A stretch of 64,000 bases of DNA from Streptomyces sp. TSRI0281 (GTDB lineage Bacteria; Actinomycetota; Actinomycetes; Streptomycetales; Streptomycetaceae): positions 1 through 64,000 of the forward strand of contig NZ_LWLE01000018.1 of assembly GCF_001905125.1 (NCBI RefSeq), in the 5' to 3' direction. Within the stretch, counting starts at the first letter, position 1. Every line of letters starts with the position of its first letter. Made by a program: the position numbers and the translations under genes. A model generated the notes under the pieces. That model saw nothing but the letters and a program-made list of their open reading frames with translations. It did no database searches and was not told the origin of the DNA. Below, piece after piece: positions 25,457 through 33,520 of the stretch.

Positions 25457-26288
25457 GTGACGAATGCCAAAGCGCTCCCCGTGGACACCTGCTCGCTTGT
25501 CTACCAGTGCCGTCTGCCGCTGTCCACGCGCGCCGTCAACCACCTCGCCGATCTACTCAGGCGCCATCTGAAGGCGATCCCGTCCCGATGGCGGATCCTG
25601 CCGCCGGGGAAGATCGCGGTGACCGTCCTGGCCGTACTGCGCCACGACCAGCGGTTGGCCGACATGGCCGACGGCAACGACGTGTCCGAGTCCAGCGTCC
25701 GCCGCTGGCACGACGAGCTGATCCGACTGCTCGCCGCCCAGGCGCCGCGCCTGGACCGCGCCCTGAAGAAGGTTGCCAAGCAAGGTGGGGAGCTGGTCTT
25801 GACCGACGGCACCCTCATCCGCACCCGGCGGCGCACCGGCAAGGCCGACCGGCGGAACTACTCCGGCAAGCACCGCAGCCATGGCCCGCACTTCCTCGCC
25901 CTGACCGACGAGACCGGGCGCGTGATCTGGATATTCGCCGCCCGGCCCGGCCGCACCCACGACAACACCGCCGCCCGCCACGACCACATCCTGGCCCACC
26001 TGCGCGCCGCCGGCCTTGGGGCACTGGCCGACCTCGGCTTCCGCGGCCTGGACAACAACATCCGCGACCCGTTGATCCTCACCGGCTACGCCGCCACCCG
26101 CACCCACAAGCTCACCCCAGGCCAGAAGGAAGCCAACCGAGTCCTCGCCGTCGGACGCGCACCGGTCGAGCACGGCTTCGCTCACCTCAAGAACTGGCGG
26201 ATTCTCACCAAACTCCGTGCCGATCCCGCACGCCACCCAACTCCTGCGCGCGTTGCTCGTCCTGACGAACCTCGAAGCCAACCGCTGA
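25457..26288 (+). pseudogene. IS5-type (DDE_Tnp_4) transposase with a C-terminal frameshift
   Basis: GTG start at 25457. The N-terminal helix-turn-helix SESSVRRWHDELIRLL is followed by DDE catalytic residues in ELVLTDGTLI (D), LADLGFRGL (D) and PVEHGFAHLKNWRIL (E). After RADPAR the original frame drifts. The native ending ATQLLRALLVLTNLEANR lies in another frame and stops at TGA 26286-26288, so a one- or two-base indel near 26235 has damaged the C-terminus. As it stands the frame runs on through the IS end to 26431. The catalytic core is intact, so residual activity cannot be excluded. Confidence 0.8.
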
Positions 26289-26393
26289 CGAATGATCTTC
26301 TCCGTGGACTCACGCCCACGACCAGCACGAGTACCCGGAGGACCGATCACACCAGCCCTTTGACCTGGCACTTCAAGTTGGCGGCAACTCACC
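26284..26393 (+). repeat. 3' end of the IS5-type element, right arm of the 110-base inverted repeat
   Basis: Begins at the transposase stop codon and ends GGCGGCAACTCAC. It matches the reverse complement of 24177-24286 with only a handful of mismatches. The outer boundary meets a copy of the GCGCACC motif. Confidence 0.75.
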
Positions 26394-26496
26394 CACCCGA
26401 TGCGCACCACCGTGGTCTCCACTCCGAGTAGCTCCACTCCCACCCGGCCGCCGCCGGTCCGTGCACCGGGTGCACGGTGGAGTCCACCGTGCCCGC

Positions 26497-26706
26497 TTAT
26501 CCCCGGCGGCGGCGCGGGCGCGCGGGACCCCACGCGGGAGGCCGGCCCCCGGGGAACTGCCACGTACGGGATCGGCGCCGAACGTGCGGCGGCTTCGGTG
26601 CCGGGTACAGCGCCGCGCGCAGTCGGCTCGCGTCGGCGAGTTCCTCCAGGCGCTCCAGCCGCTCCAGCCGCTCCAGCGAGATGTACGTCGGGATCGGGGC
26701 AACCAT
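26497..26706 (-). CDS. Small hypothetical protein with an LERLERLERLEEL heptad
   Basis: About 69 residues from ATG 26706 (MVAPIPTYISLERLERLERL). The short Leu-Glu-Arg repeat predicts a small coiled coil. No family recognised. It lies in the same direction as the two plasmid-like genes upstream and could belong with them. The C-terminus is Arg/Pro-rich and may be read-through of degraded sequence. Confidence 0.35.
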   Translation of the reverse strand: MVAPIPTYISLERLERLERLEELADASRLRAALYPAPKPPHVRRRSRTWQFPGGRPPAWGPARPRRRRG

Positions 26707-26844
26707 CGAGGCCTCCGCGCTCAAGGGATCGGTCCGCCGCACACTCGCCTCTCCCTGCCGGGCCCGAGGCTGGGCAGCCGGTTGCGTCCCGCCTGCTGGC
26801 GCGGCGACTTCGTCCTCCGTCCCGCCGGACGGGTCCGCGGCGCA

Positions 26845-27333
26845 TCACGGCTGGAGGCCCTGGCCTTGGCCGGGGCCTGGCTGCTGGTGCTGCTGCTCGT
26901 GCTCCTGGCGGCGCCGGCCGACCGGTCCGGACGGGTCGGCGGCCGGGGCCGGGATCTCCCCGTCCCCGAAGGCGCGGCGGCGGGCGTTGGCCGCACGGGT
27001 AGTGGCCGCGAGCCGGTCCAGGTTCTCCGGCGTACGCATCCATGTCGCCGGGTCGGTCGTACAGCCCTCCAGGTACTCCTCGGGCATCGCGGCCTGCTGG
27101 TGGGCGTAGATGGCGGCCCGCTGCGCCGGAGTTCGAGCGGCGTCCCGGTCCGGGTGGTCGACGGCATGCGGCGCGTCCGACATCTGGTCGTGGTGGTCGT
27201 CGGTGTGCGCGGCGGCGGGCGCGGAGCGGGCGGCGCGGATCGCGTTCTGCACGGTGAGGCTGGCGACCCTGGCCCGCTCGTACCGGCTCGGCTCCCGCGG
27301 CGGCTTTCCGTCGGTCCCGGTGATCAGCCACAC
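26845..27333 (-). CDS. Plasmid/phage-type hypothetical protein
   Basis: About 162 residues from GTG 27333 (VWLITGTDGKPPREPSRYER) with GGGGG upstream; a longer start at 27399 would overlap the neighbouring gene. The middle part (RAAIYAHQQAAMPEEYLEG, TWMRTPENLDRLAATTRAAN) is helical and the C-terminus is Gln/Gly-rich. It resembles proteins found in Streptomyces conjugative elements but I cannot name the family. It follows the zinc-ribbon gene on the same strand. Confidence 0.5.
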   Translation of the reverse strand: MWLITGTDGKPPREPSRYERARVASLTVQNAIRAARSAPAAAHTDDHHDQMSDAPHAVDHPDRDAARTPAQRAAIYAHQQAAMPEEYLEGCTTDPATWMRTPENLDRLAATTRAANARRRAFGDGEIPAPAADPSGPVGRRRQEHEQQHQQPGPGQGQGLQP

Positions 27334-27361
27334 TCGAGGCCCCCGTGCCGCATCCAACGGG

Positions 27362-27904
27362 CTAGCCCGCAGGCCAATGCAGGTTCGGCATGCCGTCATC
27401 GCTCATGTGCGCCCGCTGCCAGATCCCTTCCCATTTGAACGGGGTCTCCGGGACAAACCGGTGCCGCTTCCCGCACGGACATGGCGCCAGCACCCACGCG
27501 CACCCACGGCACAGCTCCATCCAGCCGTGCCCGGTCGAGCTCAGTTCCCGCGGTCCTTCATCCCCGCAGGCAGAGCAGCCGGGCGGCTCGGCGCCGTCCA
27601 GAATCGCGTTCTGTCGCCGGACGTACTCAGGCAGTCGTAGTGACGGGTGGCGAGACGGGTCTTCGTGCCAGGCGCGGTCCGGGCCGTCCCACCTGCTCCA
27701 TAGCCACCACGGTCGCGGGTTCACTACAGCCCGCCGCCCGGCCCGCTTCTCTACCCGGCGTTGCGCGGCGTACTCCTCCGCCCGCGCGAGCCACAGCACC
27801 CGCGCCCCATGCAGTTCCTCAACCGCCCGCACGAGCGCGTCCGGGTCCGCCTCCTGAGGTCGGTGCGGCAGCTGATCGAGTCGAGCAACGACACTCAGGG
27901 GCAC
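27362..27904 (-). CDS. Zinc-ribbon hypothetical protein
   Basis: 180 residues. The C-terminal half carries CSACGDEG, MELCRGCAW and APCPCGKRH, two or three CxxC/CxC knuckles that should bind zinc. The N-terminal half is helical and basic (YAAQRRVEKRAGRRAVVNPR). Such proteins are frequent on actinobacterial integrative elements and phages. No catalytic motif seen. Probably co-transcribed with the next gene downstream (26845-27333). Confidence 0.55.
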   Translation of the reverse strand: MPLSVVARLDQLPHRPQEADPDALVRAVEELHGARVLWLARAEEYAAQRRVEKRAGRRAVVNPRPWWLWSRWDGPDRAWHEDPSRHPSLRLPEYVRRQNAILDGAEPPGCSACGDEGPRELSSTGHGWMELCRGCAWVLAPCPCGKRHRFVPETPFKWEGIWQRAHMSDDGMPNLHWPAG

Positions 27905-28017
27905 GAGCGGGTGGGCACGGGTACCGGGCCCACGCCGCTGGCCGGTTCCGCCCTCGGCAAGAGGAACGAAGGGGGCCTATTCTGCCCCTGTCAGGATGGG
28001 CGGAAAAGGGGGTCGGT

Positions 28018-28476
28018 GTGGCCGGCATTGCACTGTTCGTTGCCGCGGTTCTGAGCATCATCGGTGTGACGACGGACCAGGACACGCTCACCCAGGTGAG
28101 CTGGATCCTGTGGGCCTTGGGCATCCTGCTCCTGGTCAACGGGGCCGCCCGTAACAGACGGAAGATGTCGGTCGATGAACTCCGTGTCGCCGCGGCGGCG
28201 GGCGATCCGGGTGCGCTGCGCGGCCTGGCGATGCTGGCCAAGATCCAGGACGACTTCGACGAGGCGGAACGCCTGCTGCGAACGGCCGTCGACAACGGTG
28301 ATGTCGAGTCGATGTGGGAAATGGGCAGGCTCGTCGAGCAGCGCGACGGACTCGCGGAGTCGGAGCCCTGATTCCGTATGGCCGCCGAGCGCGGCCACTT
28401 CGGCGCCAAGCGGTTCTTCCGCCCGGGGAGCGCGCTCAACAGGGACGGCAGCACTCCCCTCAAGAGCCCGTCCTGA
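28018..28476 (+). pseudogene. Sel1-repeat-like membrane protein with a premature stop
   Basis: GTG 28018 with AAGGGGG upstream. Two N-terminal membrane segments (IALFVAAVLSIIGV and VSWILWALGILLLVNG) are followed by Sel1/TPR-like repeats (GDPGALRGLAMLAKIQDDFD, GDVESMWEMGRL). TGA at 28369-28371 interrupts the repeat AESEP*FRMAAERGHFGAKR. Sel1 repeats expect Trp or Tyr there, and TGG to TGA is one change. The frame then stays open for 34 codons to TGA 28474-28476, which supports a recent nonsense mutation. Confidence 0.6.
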
Positions 28477-28572
28477 CGGAGGTCCGGGGACAAGGCGCAC
28501 GCGGAGGAACGCGCACGTGCCACAAAGCCCACGGGCCGAATCGGGCCGGGCTCAGTCGCGACGGTACGCACT

Positions 28573-28815
28573 ATGACCGACCGCATCGCAGACATCCGCG
28601 ACGAGCCGCGCGGCGGCCAGGCTGATGGCAGCGGCCTTCCTCATCAGCACCGTCGCCCCTCACCTGCGGGCTCAGGCTTGGGTGCCCTACCGGCGAGCAG
28701 CAGGGTGTTCGGCTCGCACGGGCACGGGTGGGCTCTGGAAGACCTCTTGGCCGACGACTTCACCGTCCGGCTCAAAGGCCACGCCGACCTGGTGCCGGTG
28801 CGCTGTGGCAAGTAG
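28573..28815 (+). pseudogene. Fragment of an SMI1/KNR4 gene
   Basis: A small frame containing ALPASSRVFGSHGHGWALED, which is nearly the same as the N-terminal part of the SMI1 protein at 38206-38895. The DNA match runs about 80 bases (28678-28757 against 38251-38330). The rest of the SMI1 domain is missing. The opposite strand carries the truncated end of another gene, so the fragment forms a chimeric junction. Confidence 0.45.
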
Positions 28816-28881
28816 ATCTCCGATCGCGTTCAACACCTCGGGCGGATACGTGTTGGCCTCAGGGCTCAGGCCGTCACTCAT
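28687..28881 (-). CDS. Truncated phage/ICE-type small protein
   Basis: About 64 residues from ATG 28881 (MSDGLSPEANTYPPEVLNAI). The first 40 residues look like a real protein; the tail (QEVFQSPPVPVRAEHPAARR) is antisense of the SMI1 fragment and so is not original. The start overlaps the stop of the upstream gene by eight bases (ATGAGTGA), and the leader GTGAGGACCACGACC is identical to that of the upstream gene. Confidence 0.45.
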   Translation of the reverse strand: MSDGLSPEANTYPPEVLNAIGDLLATAHRHQVGVAFEPDGEVVGQEVFQSPPVPVRAEHPAARR

Positions 28882-29143
28882 GGTCGTGGTCCTCACTGCT
28901 CAGTGGCTGGGCCGGCGACGTGGTGGGGCGACGGCCGTAAGCCTTGAGAGGCCCCCACCACAGGATGACGTCGGCGAGCGAGTACGCCTCGCAGTCTGCC
29001 GAGCTGCGCATCTCCCACGTTCCGTCCTCAGCGCTGATGGTGTCCTCGAAGAACCACACGTCACCGTCGCGGTCAACGTACGAGGAGTTCAGGTCGTAGG
29101 TGACATTGGCGAACGTGGCTGGGGAGGTGTCCGTAGTCGCCAT
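28874..29143 (-). CDS. Small acidic phage/ICE-type protein
   Basis: 89 residues from ATG 29143 with GAGGA upstream. Contains TYDLNSSYVDRDGDVWFFED and SLADVILWWGPLKAYGRRP. No family recognised. Middle gene of a three-gene unit transcribed from the promoter near 29500; stop/start contacts on both sides show translational coupling. Confidence 0.55.
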   Translation of the reverse strand: MATTDTSPATFANVTYDLNSSYVDRDGDVWFFEDTISAEDGTWEMRSSADCEAYSLADVILWWGPLKAYGRRPTTSPAQPLSSEDHDHE

Positions 29144-29154
29144 GGTCGTGGTCC

Positions 29155-29475
29155 TCACTGCCCGGTGGTGGGGTGGTACTTGCGCTTGTGCTTGGTCATG
29201 CTGGCCGGCGCGCCCCGGTAGCCAGGTTGGGTGTTGCACTCGGTGCACTCCTCCCAGTCGGTTTTGCGGACCGCGTCTCCGGTGACGGAGTGCTGGGGCC
29301 CGTACCCGTGGGCATGGAGGAAGTGAGGGACGCTGCTGTCGTATTCGAGGGCGATGAGCGCGGACTCGGCCCTCTTGTCGTGCCCTTGGGTGAAGAACTT
29401 TCCGAGGCCGGTTTCACGCCTGCAGCCGCACCAGCAGGTTCCGGTCGGAATGAGTCGGGGCTTCTCAGTACTCAT
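29155..29475 (-). CDS. Small zinc-knuckle phage/ICE-type protein
   Basis: 106 residues from ATG 29475 (MSTEKPRLIPTGTCWCGCRR). CWCGC and CTEC suggest a small metal-binding site; GKFFTQGHDKRAESALIALE and FLHAHGYGPQHSV are typical of small Streptomyces phage-type proteins. ATG 29475 lies only six bases after a -10 box, so the mRNA is probably leaderless. Its stop codon sits in the conserved GAGGACCACGACC leader of the next gene. Confidence 0.55.
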   Translation of the reverse strand: MSTEKPRLIPTGTCWCGCRRETGLGKFFTQGHDKRAESALIALEYDSSVPHFLHAHGYGPQHSVTGDAVRKTDWEECTECNTQPGYRGAPASMTKHKRKYHPTTGQ

Positions 29476-29481
29476 GCAGTC

Positions 29482-29509
29482 AAGATAGGTACTCAAGACT
29501 GCAAGTCAA
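29482..29509 (-). promoter_or_regulatory. Sigma70-type promoter, probably leaderless
   Basis: On the minus strand TTGACT (29509-29504) and TATCTT (29487-29482) are separated by 16 bases, and ATG 29475 begins six bases after the -10 box. Transcription would therefore start at or next to the ATG. The base composition is AT-rich compared with its surroundings. Confidence 0.6.
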
Positions 29510-29855
29510 GGCTTTGCACCAAGAAGGGTCCACTGGTAGGGGCATCAACTACCGTCACCAGGCGCTCCCTTGACCTATGAGTACCAACCAGGACAGCGAC
29601 ACCACATCGGCACCCAGGAACGGGTAGGCGTGAGGAGCGGGCTGAAGGTCGCCATGTTCAACCACCGGACTACGCATCGTTCGAGACGCGGACCGGACGT
29701 GGGACATCCCGTCGAAGCAGCGATGACGTTCCGCCCGGCACGTCGAAACGGATGAATCCTCCGGAAATCCGTCAGGAACGATCCTAAGGATCGGGTCGTT
29801 TCGCCGACCGACTCACAACACACGTTATGCGCGTCTGAGAGAGCGATCCTGCCGA

Positions 29856-30167
29856 GTGGCCCCCTGGGACAGCGGGGCATCGCAGTGGACGGCCACTCGC
29901 CGGGAGGCATACGCGAACGATCTGGGAGCCGACCGCTCGTTGGTGGCGGTGACCGCGAAGACGAACCGCAGCAAGTCTGACCAGGACCCGGCGGCCTGGC
30001 TGCCGCCGCTGGCGGACGCCCGTTGTACGTACGCCGCAGACTGGGTCTCAACGAAGCTTCGCTGGAGCTTGACCGTGGACGCCCCCGAAGTTGCAGCATT
30101 GTCCGTGCTTGCAGAGTCCTGCGGGCAGCAGACCGTCGACCATCAGCCTGCCCCCGGCGCCCTGTAG
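29856..30167 (+). pseudogene. C-terminal remnant of a DUF1524/HNH-family nuclease
   Basis: AWDSGA-type start of the domain (APWDSGASQWTATRREAYAN), then LGADRSLVAVTAKTNRSKSD, QDPAAWLPP and WVSTKLRWSLTVD, the typical final third of secreted HNH/DUF1524 proteins of Streptomyces. The signal peptide and the His-containing N-terminal two thirds are missing, so this is a 5'-truncated copy. Confidence 0.65.
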
Positions 30168-30225
30168 CCGACGGTCCGTGCCCCCTTCCGCCATGTGCGG
30201 GAGGGGCACTTTCGTGTGTCTGGGG

Positions 30226-30760
30226 TCAGGCGAGGGCTTCGATGGCCTTCACCACGAGGGCTCTCGCCGCTGCTCCATATACGGCCATACCGCGCAACTG
30301 CTCGAACGCCCGGACATACATCTCGACTTCGGACGGCTGAGTAATGTTGACCTGAGCGGACAGCAGCTCGACAGAGACGACGTTGTCGTCGTACACATGG
30401 AAGATCTCCTGCGGCCACATGCCCTGATCACGGGACACCGACGACGGGACGACGCCCAGCGACACGGAAGGAAGCGCCCCTGCGCTCAGGAGGTAGCCGA
30501 GCTGTGCGGCCATCGCGTCCGCGTCTCCAACCCGGTAGGTGAGCGCGGCTTCCTCGATCAGAAAGACGAACCTGCGCCCCGGCTCGCGGATGATGTGGGA
30601 CCGGTCGACCCTGGCGGCTCCCGCTTCCGCACCGTCGTTGACCGGGATACCGCGGAACCTGCCGATCGAGGACAGCAGGGCGGCTGCGTATCCCTCGGCC
30701 TGCAACAAGCCGGGGATCAGCGTCGGAGAGTACACACGCGGAACAGTTGGGTGGACCGGT
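30226..30760 (-). pseudogene. XRE-family regulator reduced to its DUF5753 domain
   Basis: About 175 residues of the DUF5753 domain are intact: YSPTLIPGLLQAEGYAAALL, GRRFVFLIEEAALTYRVGD, ALPSVSLGVVPS and MWPQEIFHVYDDNVVSVELL. The helix-turn-helix normally found in front is missing; upstream codons read as unrelated sequence. Full-length relatives are about 280 residues and usually sit beside a DUF397 gene, which is not seen here. The 5' end has been lost to rearrangement. Confidence 0.7.
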
Positions 30761-30870
30761 AGAAATCCACCCAACGAGCAGCGCGTTACCCCCGCCACCG
30801 GTGCCGCGTACGCGTGGTTCCCCCGCGAGTGTGTGGATGCCCTGGCGTGCTCGGGGCAGAGGGCGGCCCG

Positions 30871-31029
30871 ATGATGGCATCGACGCAGCAGCGGACCGCG
30901 TTCCCGCCGCCTGAGCTTGCGTATCCGGCGTATCTCGGGCACACCCTGGCATGCGATGCCTGCCGTACGGGGGCACAGTGCGCGACCGTCGTACGGCTCG
31001 GCCGCGCGTGGAAGAAGGCACGGCGGTGA
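30871..31029 (+). CDS. Small Cys-containing hypothetical protein
   Basis: 52 residues from ATG 30871 (MMASTQQRTAFPPPELAYPA), with GHTLACDACRTGAQCATV carrying three Cys. Resembles the small proteins encoded beside XRE/DUF397 genes on Streptomyces islands. Its stop overlaps the GTG of the next gene (GTGA). Confidence 0.45.
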   Translation: MMASTQQRTAFPPPELAYPAYLGHTLACDACRTGAQCATVVRLGRAWKKARR

Positions 31030-31286
31030 GCGCGCCAATCGGGCACGGGTACTGCTGGGCGGAGCGCCCCGATTCGTACGCTCGCTGCACCCAGTACCCC
31101 GGCCACACTGGGCCCCACTACGACTGGCGCGCCCCCAGCGACCACAGGAAATGGCCGAACACTGGAGCGCAAAGCCCGTCACCTGCCTGCGGCCGGAACG
31201 GATCGGCCAGCAGGCAGGTGACATGTGACTACGCGGGGTACCAGGCGCCGTTGTACCAGACCTCGTTGGCGCTGTCGTTGTGGTGA
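31026..31286 (+). CDS. Small hypothetical protein
   Basis: 86 residues from GTG 31026, overlapping the previous stop. GHGYCWAERPDSYARCTQYP and GPHYDWRAP are a recognisable island-type pattern (Cys/His/Trp-rich). The last 19 codons run antisense into the cutinase gene, so the original C-terminus has probably been lost. Confidence 0.4.
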   Translation: MSAPIGHGYCWAERPDSYARCTQYPGHTGPHYDWRAPSDHRKWPNTGAQSPSPACGRNGSASRQVTCDYAGYQAPLYQTSLALSLW

Positions 31287-31882
31287 TCCATGTTGAAGTC
31301 GTTGGGGTAGTTGTTGATGTGGTTCTGCGGGTAGGTCCAGATGCCGGCGGACTCGTCGCAGACGTAGTCCCAGTGACAGATCGTCTTGACCGGCACGTTG
31401 CCGAAGAACTTGTCGGCGCCCGCGAGCGGAGCGCCGATGACACCGCCGAACGGCACCGCGCCGCCGTTGGCGCCGGGAGGGCCCTGGCGCTTGGGGTCCG
31501 AGACGAGGACGGCGTTGACGTTGCCGAAGGTCTGCCAGTTCTCGGTGACCCAGATGTGCACCACCGCAGCGCCCAGGGAGTACCCGCCCATCTTGACGTG
31601 CTGGCCCGGACACGCGTTGCGCTGGTCGCGCACCAGCCGATTCAGTTCGTTGACGCCCGCCCGGGCGCTCGCGCCGTTGGGGATCTGGGTCGGGTAGCCG
31701 ACGTGCTGCTGGATGTTGCCGGTGAATCCGTCGTTGTTCCACGAACTGCCGGTGCCGCCGACGACGATCGTGTAGGTGCCCTCGCACGAAGCTGCCGCTT
31801 GTGCGGAGGACTCCAGTGCCACGGAAAGTCCGGCCGTCAGCAGAAGTCCGCCCAACGCGGCCGTGGTCCTTTTGGCCCGCAT
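31229..31882 (-). CDS. Secreted cutinase/PE-PPE-like serine esterase
   Basis: 217-residue alpha/beta hydrolase. A Sec signal peptide (MRAKRTTAALGGLLLTAGLS, cleavage after AQA near residue 30) exports it. The nucleophile elbow is MGGYSLGAAVV (GYSLG) near residue 105. Possible Asp and His partners are in CDESAGIW and QNHINNY. Paired Cys (ACPG, CHWDYVCDE) may form disulfides. The mature form is a cutinase-type esterase acting outside the cell on lipid or polyester substrates. ATG 31882 has GAGGAG seven bases upstream. It is one of the few intact genes in the island. Confidence 0.8.
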   Translation of the reverse strand: MRAKRTTAALGGLLLTAGLSVALESSAQAAASCEGTYTIVVGGTGSSWNNDGFTGNIQQHVGYPTQIPNGASARAGVNELNRLVRDQRNACPGQHVKMGGYSLGAAVVHIWVTENWQTFGNVNAVLVSDPKRQGPPGANGGAVPFGGVIGAPLAGADKFFGNVPVKTICHWDYVCDESAGIWTYPQNHINNYPNDFNMDHHNDSANEVWYNGAWYPA

Positions 31883-31924
31883 GGAATTCTCCTCATCTAG
31901 GTGGTACTCGATGCTGGATGCCCT

Positions 31925-32420
31925 AGGGGCACGACACCTGCGGGAACGCCCCCACGGGCGCCATCCGCTCCTTGCCCCCGTGGTCCCGGGCGACGGAGAG
32001 AGCGTGCTGATCGGCCAGAGCACGTACCGGTACCAGCTTCTCGTGCTCCTGGTGCACCTCGTGTTCCGTCTGCGCTTCGCCCACCGGCCCCCTCGCTCCG
32101 AGCCCTCCCCTGCTCTCCGGAGGCGGGCGGAACGAGTATCGCGACAGCCGCACGGTCCCGCTGGATCTTGACGAAGGATGGCGCGATCTCCTCCACCCGA
32201 CCTCCGTGTCTGCACCCGCATTGGCGCGAGTGCCGTGCTGACGTCGTCGGCCAGGACGGCGGTCCCGTCGTCGGCGCGGACCAGGAGCCCGGCGTCGAGT
32301 GCGCATCTTGCGGGTGACGCCACCGCCACGGCTGGCTCCGGCCGGCCAGAAGCCGTGGCGCGCCACCCGGCAGCGCCAACAGCCCTCCAGGCGGGCAAGC
32401 TCCGGCGACTACGCAGGGGC
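31925..32420 (-). pseudogene. Multiply frameshifted plasmid-type gene
   Basis: Collinear protein-like pieces appear in all three minus frames: ALDAGLLVRADDGTAVLADD (32315-32256), then VEEIAPSFVKIQRDRAAVAI, then HEVHQEHEKLVPVRALADQH. The first motif repeats that found at 23161. I infer one decayed gene with at least two frameshifts. Function unknown. Confidence 0.4.
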
Positions 32421-32699
32421 GCACATTCGTTCCAGCTTCGTGTTGAGGCCTGGCGTTCTGTGCCAGTGGTCGTGCTGCCCGCTATGCTGAAATTGCAGGA
32501 GCCCCTTGGCGGGCTGCCGGGACAAAGGCCTGAGCCAGGAGACTGGATCCCTCCTCCCTCAGAGGTGGTTGTGGCCCCCGGGAGTCCCCCAGGGGGCTTT
32601 GTGCTGTTCAGGCCTTCCAGTCGTCCCACCAGACACGATCGGTGACGAATGCCGGGTCCCCAATAATTTTGACTCCGTAGCCGAGCAGCGCGCCGCGTG

Positions 32700-32862
32700 G
32701 AGACCTGCGGAGCTGGTGGCCGCACACGAGAAGGTTCTGAGCGCACGCCCTGTCCCGGCGGCGTATCGGCTCCAGGTTCCGCCGGTCTCGTTGAGCAGGC
32801 GGGTGGTGGTCTTGTTGTGGTAGCCGAGATCGTCTGCGACGACGGGAGCGGGCATCTCCAGG
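32700..32862 (-). pseudogene. C-terminal scrap of a Tn-type integrase/recombinase
   Basis: DLGYHNKTTTRLLNETGGTW followed by SRYAAG matches the C-terminal tail of site-specific integrases encoded beside DUF6262 genes in Streptomyces. Only this tail remains and it faces the DUF6262 remnant. Confidence 0.45.
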
Positions 32863-32939
32863 AGTTACTGCCGGATGGCGGCACCGCGGGCAGCAGCCAT
32901 TGGGACACCGATCTCGTTGAGGAGCGCGGACAGGTGATC

Positions 32940-33428
32940 GGGGCGAAAGGGCTGGCCCGAGCGACGGCCGGGAAACAGTTATCGACAAGCTGGCCGCGGA
33001 CGGCGAGGAGATCACCGTCTCCTCCGTTGCCCGAGCCACCGACGTCCACCGCAGTCTGATCCACCGGCACGGTGACCTGCACGCGGCCGTTCTCGCCCGA
33101 GCGGGCGAGCCGCCTCCCGGCGCGACGGCCGGAACGCAGGTCAGCCGCCAGTCGCTGCTGGCCGACATCGCGAACCTCACAGCCCGCAACGGCCGTCTGT
33201 CCGCGCACATCACCCGGCTCGAACGACGTCTGTCTGAAGCGCTTGGGCAGGCTGCTTGGGAAGCCCCCGGGCTCGGTGCCCGCGCCGACGTCGAAACACT
33301 CACCCGCCGCATCGGCGAGTTCGGAGCAGCGGATCCTCGACCTCCGCTCCGAACTCGCCGAGCACGACGAGGACCTCGCCGCCGCATGGGCCGCGAACCG
33401 GGACTTGATGGCGCAGCTGCACCGCTGA
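32940..33428 (+). pseudogene. DUF6262 transposon accessory protein, frameshifted
   Basis: DKLAADGEEITVSSVARATD and HRSLIHRHGDLHAAVLARAG (helix-turn-helix part), then the coiled coil SLLADIANLTARNGRLSAHI, are in one frame. The ending EQRILDLRSELAEHDEDLAA and AANRDLMAQLHR is in another. One extra base near 33320 (GAGTTCGGAGCAG) accounts for the switch. DUF6262 proteins accompany tyrosine-recombinase transposons. The 5' end is also unclear, so the gene is a remnant. Confidence 0.65.
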
Positions 33429-33520
33429 CGGGGCGGTTCCGGAATACGCCAGAGACCTGCCTTCTGCCAGCAGCAGAACACCGGCCCGACCGAGCCCGGC
33501 GATCACTACAGTCCAGGCTC

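Noticed and set aside
25457..26431. Programmed frameshift in the IS transposase
   Set aside because: The shift is near the C-terminus after all three catalytic residues and no slippery sequence is visible; an ordinary indel is simpler.
32570..32605. Hairpin AGTCCCCCAGGGGGCTTT as a terminator
   Set aside because: The stem is short with a two-base loop and no clear gene ends just upstream.
31229..33481. A single 750-residue protein ending in the cutinase
   Set aside because: Only the last 217 residues are protein-like. A good signal peptide and GAGGAG ribosome site mark ATG 31882; the upstream part is antisense debris of other remnants.
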